This document shows positions 32,301 through 36,747 of a stretch of 36,747 nt of DNA, piece by piece. Position 1 is the stretch's first letter, and the number at the start of each line of letters is the position of its first letter. The notes under the pieces were generated by a model. It searched no databases. It worked only from the letters and a program-made list of their open reading frames with translations, and was not told the origin of the DNA. Position numbers and translations under genes: made by a program. The stretch is from Pelargonium cotyledonis (taxonomy: Eukaryota; Streptophyta; Magnoliopsida; Geraniales; Geraniaceae): assembly GCA_036897625.1 (NCBI GenBank), contig JAYMTA010000155.1:1-36747 (forward strand). The letters run 5' to 3'.

Positions 32301-34526
32301 GATGCATGGAGGCAACCCCTAGTTTGGCATGCGCCAATAAATGTGTGTTCTGTTGGAGGCATCATACAAATCCTGTAGGAAAGAGTTGGCAGTGGAAGAT
32401 GGATGATCCATTAGTGATTGTTAATTCTGCCATAGACCTTCATACAAAGATGATAAAGCAGATGAAGGGGGTTCCTGGTAAGTTTTGTGTGCATATACTT
32501 GTCAAATGTTTAGGGTTTCTGACTTCTGAGTTTTGATGTAGTCTTGACGTAGAATGAAATAATGATGATGGACTTAGTGACAAAAGTCACATGGATGAGA
32601 AAAATGCTACTACATCCGTTTCAAATTAAATGTCGTTCTACAGTTTTTTACAAATATTAAGAAAATGTGTTAAAATGACTTTCTTACCCTTTGATAAAGA
32701 CATAAAATTCATCATTGTTAGTCTACTACTAATATATTTACTTTACTTTAATGCTAAAAACTTTTCATCTTTCATATGAAAGTCATTATGACAAAAGACA
32801 TTATGGGAAAGTCATGTGTACATGTTTGCTAAAAGTGGAATACGACATTTATTTTGAAACAAAAATTGGACTCTAGAATGACATTTAATTTGAAACGGAG
32901 GTAATATCTGATTATATGTAAATGACTCCCAAAATGGTTCGGTGGTCTACAATCTGCTGCAATTCATGTCAGGGTTTAAATGTTGAATTCTTTGGCGTGT
33001 TATTTAGATTGCGTGTCGGACTTTGCTAATTTAAGTATCATGTAACTTTTGCATTAAACGGAGCATTTACGGAGCGATGCATGTTTAAAGTTATGAATCG
33101 TCACATGTTGGACAAAGTTAATACATGTTATTTTTATGATTTAGTATGTTTTTTAATATGTATTCTTGTAGCCTACTGTGGAACTCTTAGATTAGTTCCT
33201 TAAAACTGAACTTTCAACTTGAGAAGCTTATCCAATGAATTTTTCTTGACAAGCATTGATCATTAAGATTTTGCTGTTCTTGAATTCCTTGGTGGTCAAT
33301 TTGCAGTATCACGCCCATTCATTTTATTAAGAGAAATTTTTATTCCTACAGGTGTTGCAGTGGAGCGATTGGCAGAAGGCCTTTCTCCCAGGCATTGTGC
33401 CTTATCACTTGTTGGTGAACCAATCATGTATCCAGAGATTAACATGCTTGTGGACGAACTGCACCATAGAAGAATTTCTACATTTCTAGTAACAAATGCA
33501 CAGTTCCCTGAAAAAATCAGAGAGCTCAGATCCATCACCCAGGTTTGCAGGATTCTGTTTCATTTTTAGTTCAGAAGAATCGGAGACCTCTGTAGATTTT
33601 CTTTGTTCTAATTATCTATAGGAAGTATGTTTAACTTCTTTGATTCACACAGTTATACGTAAGCATAGATGCTGCAACAAAGGAGAGTTTGAAGGCAATT
33701 GATAGACCTCTCTTTGCAGACTTTTGGGAGAGATTTCTTGTAAGTTACCATGATAATTGAGATACAAAACCATTTCTCTCTGCTAGCATGACATGATGGA
33801 AGCATACACGTGTTTATATGAGCTTACTTGTAATTTGATTGCTAGGAATCCTTGAAAGCCCTCAGAGACAAACATCAGAGAACTGTGTACAGATTAACAC
33901 TGGTGAAGGGATGGAATACAGAAGAAATAGATGCCTATTTTAATCTCTTTAGCATCGGAAAGCCTGACTTTGTTGAAATCAAAGGCGTGACGTATTGTGG
34001 AACGTGAGTTCTGTCTGTCTCACCATGTTTTTTTATCATCTATAATGCTGTGCCTCCATAATCACGAGGCTCTTTGTGTAGATCTGCCACATCAAAGTTG
34101 ACAATGGAGAATGTGCCGTGGCACGCTGATGTAAAAGACTTTTCAGAGGCATTGGCTCAAAAAAGCGAAGGAGAGTATGAGGTGGCGTGTGAGCATGCCC
34201 ATTCATGTTGTGTTCTGTTGGCAAGAACGGAGAAGTTCAAGGTCAATGGCCAATGGTTCACATGGATAGACTATGAAAAGTTTCACGACCTGGTTAGTAT
34301 GATCACATTTCTTTTTCTGTATTGCCTTGTCATAAATAAACTTCCCGTCATTCCATTCTCTTTGAAAAAGCAGGTCGCTTCTGGAGCAACTTTTACTAGC
34401 AAGGATTACATGGCAGCAACACCATCCTGGGCTGTCTATGGAGCCGAGGAAGGTGGATTTGATCCAGAACATATCCGGTACAAAAAGGAGCGACATCACA
34501 AATCAAACAACCGCCCATCCAGTTAG
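29194..34526 (+). CDS. TYW1: tRNA 4-demethylwyosine synthase (TYW1)
   Basis: Eight exons give 651 aa: 29194-30057, 31395-31510, 32302-32477, 33352-33542, 33653-33739, 33846-34003, 34082-34292, 34374-34526. TYW1 condenses N1-methylguanosine-37 of tRNA-Phe with a two-carbon unit from pyruvate to form 4-demethylwyosine, the step after TRM5 and before TYW2-4. An N-terminal flavodoxin-like domain (about 50-200) has the FMN loop SQTGTSKS (55-62) and FGIGSRAYG. An acidic linker (218-236) follows. The radical-SAM domain has its 4Fe-4S motif CANKCVFC (C337, C341, C344), then SLVGEPIMYPEIN, STFLVTNAQFP, LYVSIDA and KPDFVEIKGVTYCGT. The end is WAVYGAEEGGFDP and a basic tail. The length and domain order match eukaryotic TYW1. 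A hydrophobic stretch at 11-26 ahead of the flavodoxin domain looks like a membrane anchor. The introns are phase-consistent, and the third intron contains a MITE. Confidence 0.96.
32610..32904. mobile_element. Stowaway-like MITE in TYW1 intron 3
   Basis: A 295-bp element with inverted ends: CTACATCCGTTTCAAATTAA on the left and TTAATTTGAAACGGAGGTAA on the right, flanked by TA on both sides (32608-32609 and 32905-32906). The CTCCxTCCGTTTC-type terminus and TA target site fit the Stowaway (Tc1/mariner) group. It lies wholly within the third intron (32478-33351), so the coding sequence is not affected. Confidence 0.85.
34293..34373 (+). other. 81-nt in-frame TYW1 intron without stop (exitron-like)
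   Basis: The last TYW1 intron (CTG^gttagt ... aaaaagcag^GTC) is 81 nt, a multiple of three, and has no stop in the TYW1 frame. Retention would add 27 mostly hydrophobic residues between HDL and VASGATF. The donor (gttagt) is weak. The spliced form matches the family (FHDLVASGATFTSKDY), so splicing is taken as the main form. Confidence 0.7.
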
Positions 34527-35235
34527 GTATTTAAATTGCTGCGAGATAGAATGCTTCTGTATTTTAGTTACGTAACACTTTTGTGTCAAATGACCATTCT
34601 TTTTATTATCTTCCTAAATTTTGAGTTTAGAGGATCCATTTCAAGAAACCCACCCACCCCAGTTGTTGTATTATTCTCTTATAATGTCATATAGAAGATG
34701 ATTCAGCAACTTCTTGATTCAACAAAATTTCAGCCATCAGTGAATTTGACAGATCCCTTGGAGCATTTTAGACTTGTATGCTAATATTAGCAGGTGATTA
34801 TATATTTGACATTTTGTCGACATGTTTATGTCAAATGAATGGCCATGAAGTGTGTAGCTACTAACCAAAATGGCGTTGCAAATAGTCGAAGCGAAAGAGG
34901 CGGAAGAAAATAGCCTCTCTGAAGTCTAATCTATACATCTATCCTTAGCTTGCCGCTGTGTGTGCGTATGGTTTGTCAATTAAACTTTCTTTCATTGAGT
35001 TACATGAATGCAGATGATACCGGTCTTGTTTGTTTGTTTGTTTGTTCAACCAGCTAGTCACAATATTATTTGTGTAAGTTGAGATTTTTAGCATGAAATA
35101 TAGTAGCATGTCATTTCAAGGAAACTATTGGCACTCACTGCCCCGGGATAAGGTTATAGATTGGTTTTTATCTTTATAAATGTTTTTTCAATATAAGATT
35201 TTGCAAAATATGTGTTTAAAAGATTATTGGGCGAA
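34527..35235. other. 3' flank of TYW1 and spacer
   Basis: Contains the TYW1 3' untranslated region and AT-rich spacer. A (TTTG)n tract of about five units lies at 35028-35045. No gene seen. Confidence 0.5.
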
Positions 35236-35795
35236 TGCCTAGTTTGGTAACTCTATATTACCTTTATATCAATTGTCTATATACAATTTTTTTTTCTCCA
35301 AAAATTGTTTGGTAAATCTAGACATTCATAAAAAAAAAATGTCTACTTCTCGTAGGAGCTGGGTTGCTCCTCCGGTGAGAACACTATTTATGATTGAATG
35401 AATAATGATTTCAAAACTATTCTCCCTCTTAATGTGAGGTATACCGTCAAACGGTAAGTCATAGATTTACATCTATTTATTATGTCTATGAGGTGAACTC
35501 TTTAAATGTGAGGTACACTGTGGTCAGACGGTAAGCCCACATATATATGTGAGTTTACAACCAAGGTTTTTTTTCTATTAAGGACAATGTGGTCATTTCA
35601 TAATAATAATATTTTTTTAGATAATTTTACCAAACAATATTTTTTTTTTTCAAGTTCATTCCAAATATTATTTTTACCAAACATACTTCTTATTCTCTGT
35701 AGACATTAACAAACATACCTTTTATTTTACCAAACATACATCTTCTTCCAACTACCACTATACACTTGAATTACACTTACGAAACATGGCCTAAA
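35236..35795. mobile_element. Probable hAT-like MITE
   Basis: The left end GCCTAGTTTGGTAACTCT mirrors the right end, whose reverse complement reads GCCATGTTTCGTAAGTGT. The interior has several ACCAAACA/TTTGGTAA words and long T runs, typical of non-autonomous plant elements with a 'GCATGTTTGGTAA' terminus. Within it, GTGAGGTA(T/C)AC(C/T)GT occurs twice (about 35436 and 35507), each followed within about 15 bases by ACGGTAAG. No target duplication was confirmed. Confidence 0.4.
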
Positions 35796-36535
35796 TAAGT
35801 CCAACGCCACCTTCAAAATCTCACTTGAAGTGGTACCCGCGTTTTACTATCAATTTAAGTCACATTTGATTAAGAATGACTGGTCTGTAACAAAACAAGT
35901 TGTTCTTGACAAAATAATAGTAAGTTCAGTAACATTAATGGTTGGAATTAGATTCTTACATGTACTGAATATTGTATATAGGGTGACGCTGCACATTTCT
36001 CATCATCTTTCAATGTAAGAGATATGTGTTTCATTCTTTTTCTTTTTAAAATCTATTTTAATTTCACCGCATCCTTTTTTAATATAGCAACCATGTGTAA
36101 TTGTAAATATGTCACGTTAGCCTACATGCATATAAGCACGTGCAAAGATGCACTTTCTAATAATTATCTCCAAAATCATTTTGACTATGCTGAGCTGAGT
36201 TGACTCGGCACTCTCACTAAAATTGCAATCCACCAATGAGATTGTCGTAATTAAGCATACGCGGTAACTGGATACGTCAACGTACATCTTCTACTTTATT
36301 TTCCCAATTAATTAAATACTATAAATTAAATCCTACTCTAGTAGTATTAAAAGTTGTGAGAATGCATATGAGGTTAACACCTCACCACTTTTATGCTAAA
36401 GGAATTATTTTAGAATTTTGAATTTTTTTACGATTAATTAGAATAATTCATTTATTAGCTAATACTATTAATCTATCAACATTTACTATAATATTATCAA
36501 AACTGTAAAAATACTGTATATATATGTGTATATAT
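35796..36535. other. Intergenic, nothing identified
   Basis: AT-rich spacer with no convincing gene. The 62-codon frame at 35830-36018 has no family resemblance. Confidence 0.45.
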
Positions 36536-36747
36536 CAACTACAGACTACAATATGTATATACTATATGAATATACCAACTATTGTATATATATGTTTGTA
36601 TATACCAACTACGGACTACAATATGTATATACACTATATATATATACCAACTATTGTATACATATATGTATATATACCAACTACAGACTACAATATGTAT
36701 ATACTATATGTATATACCAACTATTGTATATATATGTTTGTATATAC
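36536..36747. repeat. AT-rich minisatellite, about 70-bp unit, runs off the end
   Basis: Three units begin CAACTAC(A/G)GACTACAATATG at 36536, 36606 and 36678. Each unit joins a 40-bp part (ending in TATAC) and a 30-bp part (CAACTATTGTATA...GTATATAC). The third unit continues to the last base, so the array is longer than seen here. Confidence 0.9.

Noticed and set aside
36536..36747. Regular repeats considered as a CRISPR array
   Set aside because: The repeats are contiguous AT-rich modules without unique spacers, in plant nuclear DNA. They are a minisatellite.
1..36747. tRNA and rRNA genes, or a novel multi-gene defence or biosynthetic system
   Set aside because: No B-box-like GGTTCGANTCC with a matching cloverleaf was seen, and the four clear genes are unrelated conserved plant genes. 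I see no sign of a coordinated undescribed system.

Overview
The window is nuclear DNA of a flowering plant, almost certainly a core eudicot. It is AT-rich, its genes are split by GT-AG introns, and its intergenic DNA is full of small transposon remnants. The four clear proteins have close Arabidopsis-type counterparts. A woody eudicot is plausible from the transposon types, but I cannot name the species. No bacterial operon logic, CRISPR array or defence-type cluster is present, and I saw no tRNA or rRNA gene.

Layout. Positions 1-4950 hold an unresolved spliced locus on the + strand (roughly 840-1491, possibly ending near 4089), split by a GC-richer block at about 2700-3870 that looks transposon-derived. 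A two-exon pectin methylesterase gene lies on the - strand (8260 down to 4954). Its single coding intron is 2.3 kb of odd, decayed sequence, and its 5' leader probably starts near 9200. From 9250 to 16290 there is no convincing gene. This 7 kb holds a copia-type LTR (about 10983-11758), a Mutator-like MITE with an 8-bp target duplication (12356-12727), a LINE RNase H tail (about 13280-13548), a 30-bp tandem repeat, a large fold-back element (15451-15757) and a probable LINE 3' end with poly(A).

From 16650 onward three intact multi-exon genes follow on the + strand. They are a DUF21/CBS membrane protein of the At1g47330 (CBSDUF) type (16650-22647, 12 exons, 523 aa), a Golgi-type putative methyltransferase of the PMT28 type (23891-28102, 8 exons, 721 aa), and TYW1, the flavodoxin/radical-SAM enzyme of wybutosine synthesis (29194-34526, 8 exons, 651 aa). 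I assembled all four gene models by hand from splice signals, and the reading frame closes across every junction. The last 2.2 kb hold a probable hAT-like MITE and an AT-rich minisatellite of about 70 bp that runs off the window end.

The genes do not form a pathway. Two (pectin methylesterase and PMT28) belong to wall and Golgi biology, one is a probable ion-transport or metal-homeostasis membrane protein, and one modifies tRNA-Phe. The most notable observations are: the pectin methylesterase has Tyr in place of the nucleophilic Asp in an otherwise well-kept active site; TYW1 has an 81-nt in-frame stop-free intron and an overlapping upstream ORF behind four site II promoter motifs; and the pectin methylesterase intron resembles decayed organellar or plasmid DNA.
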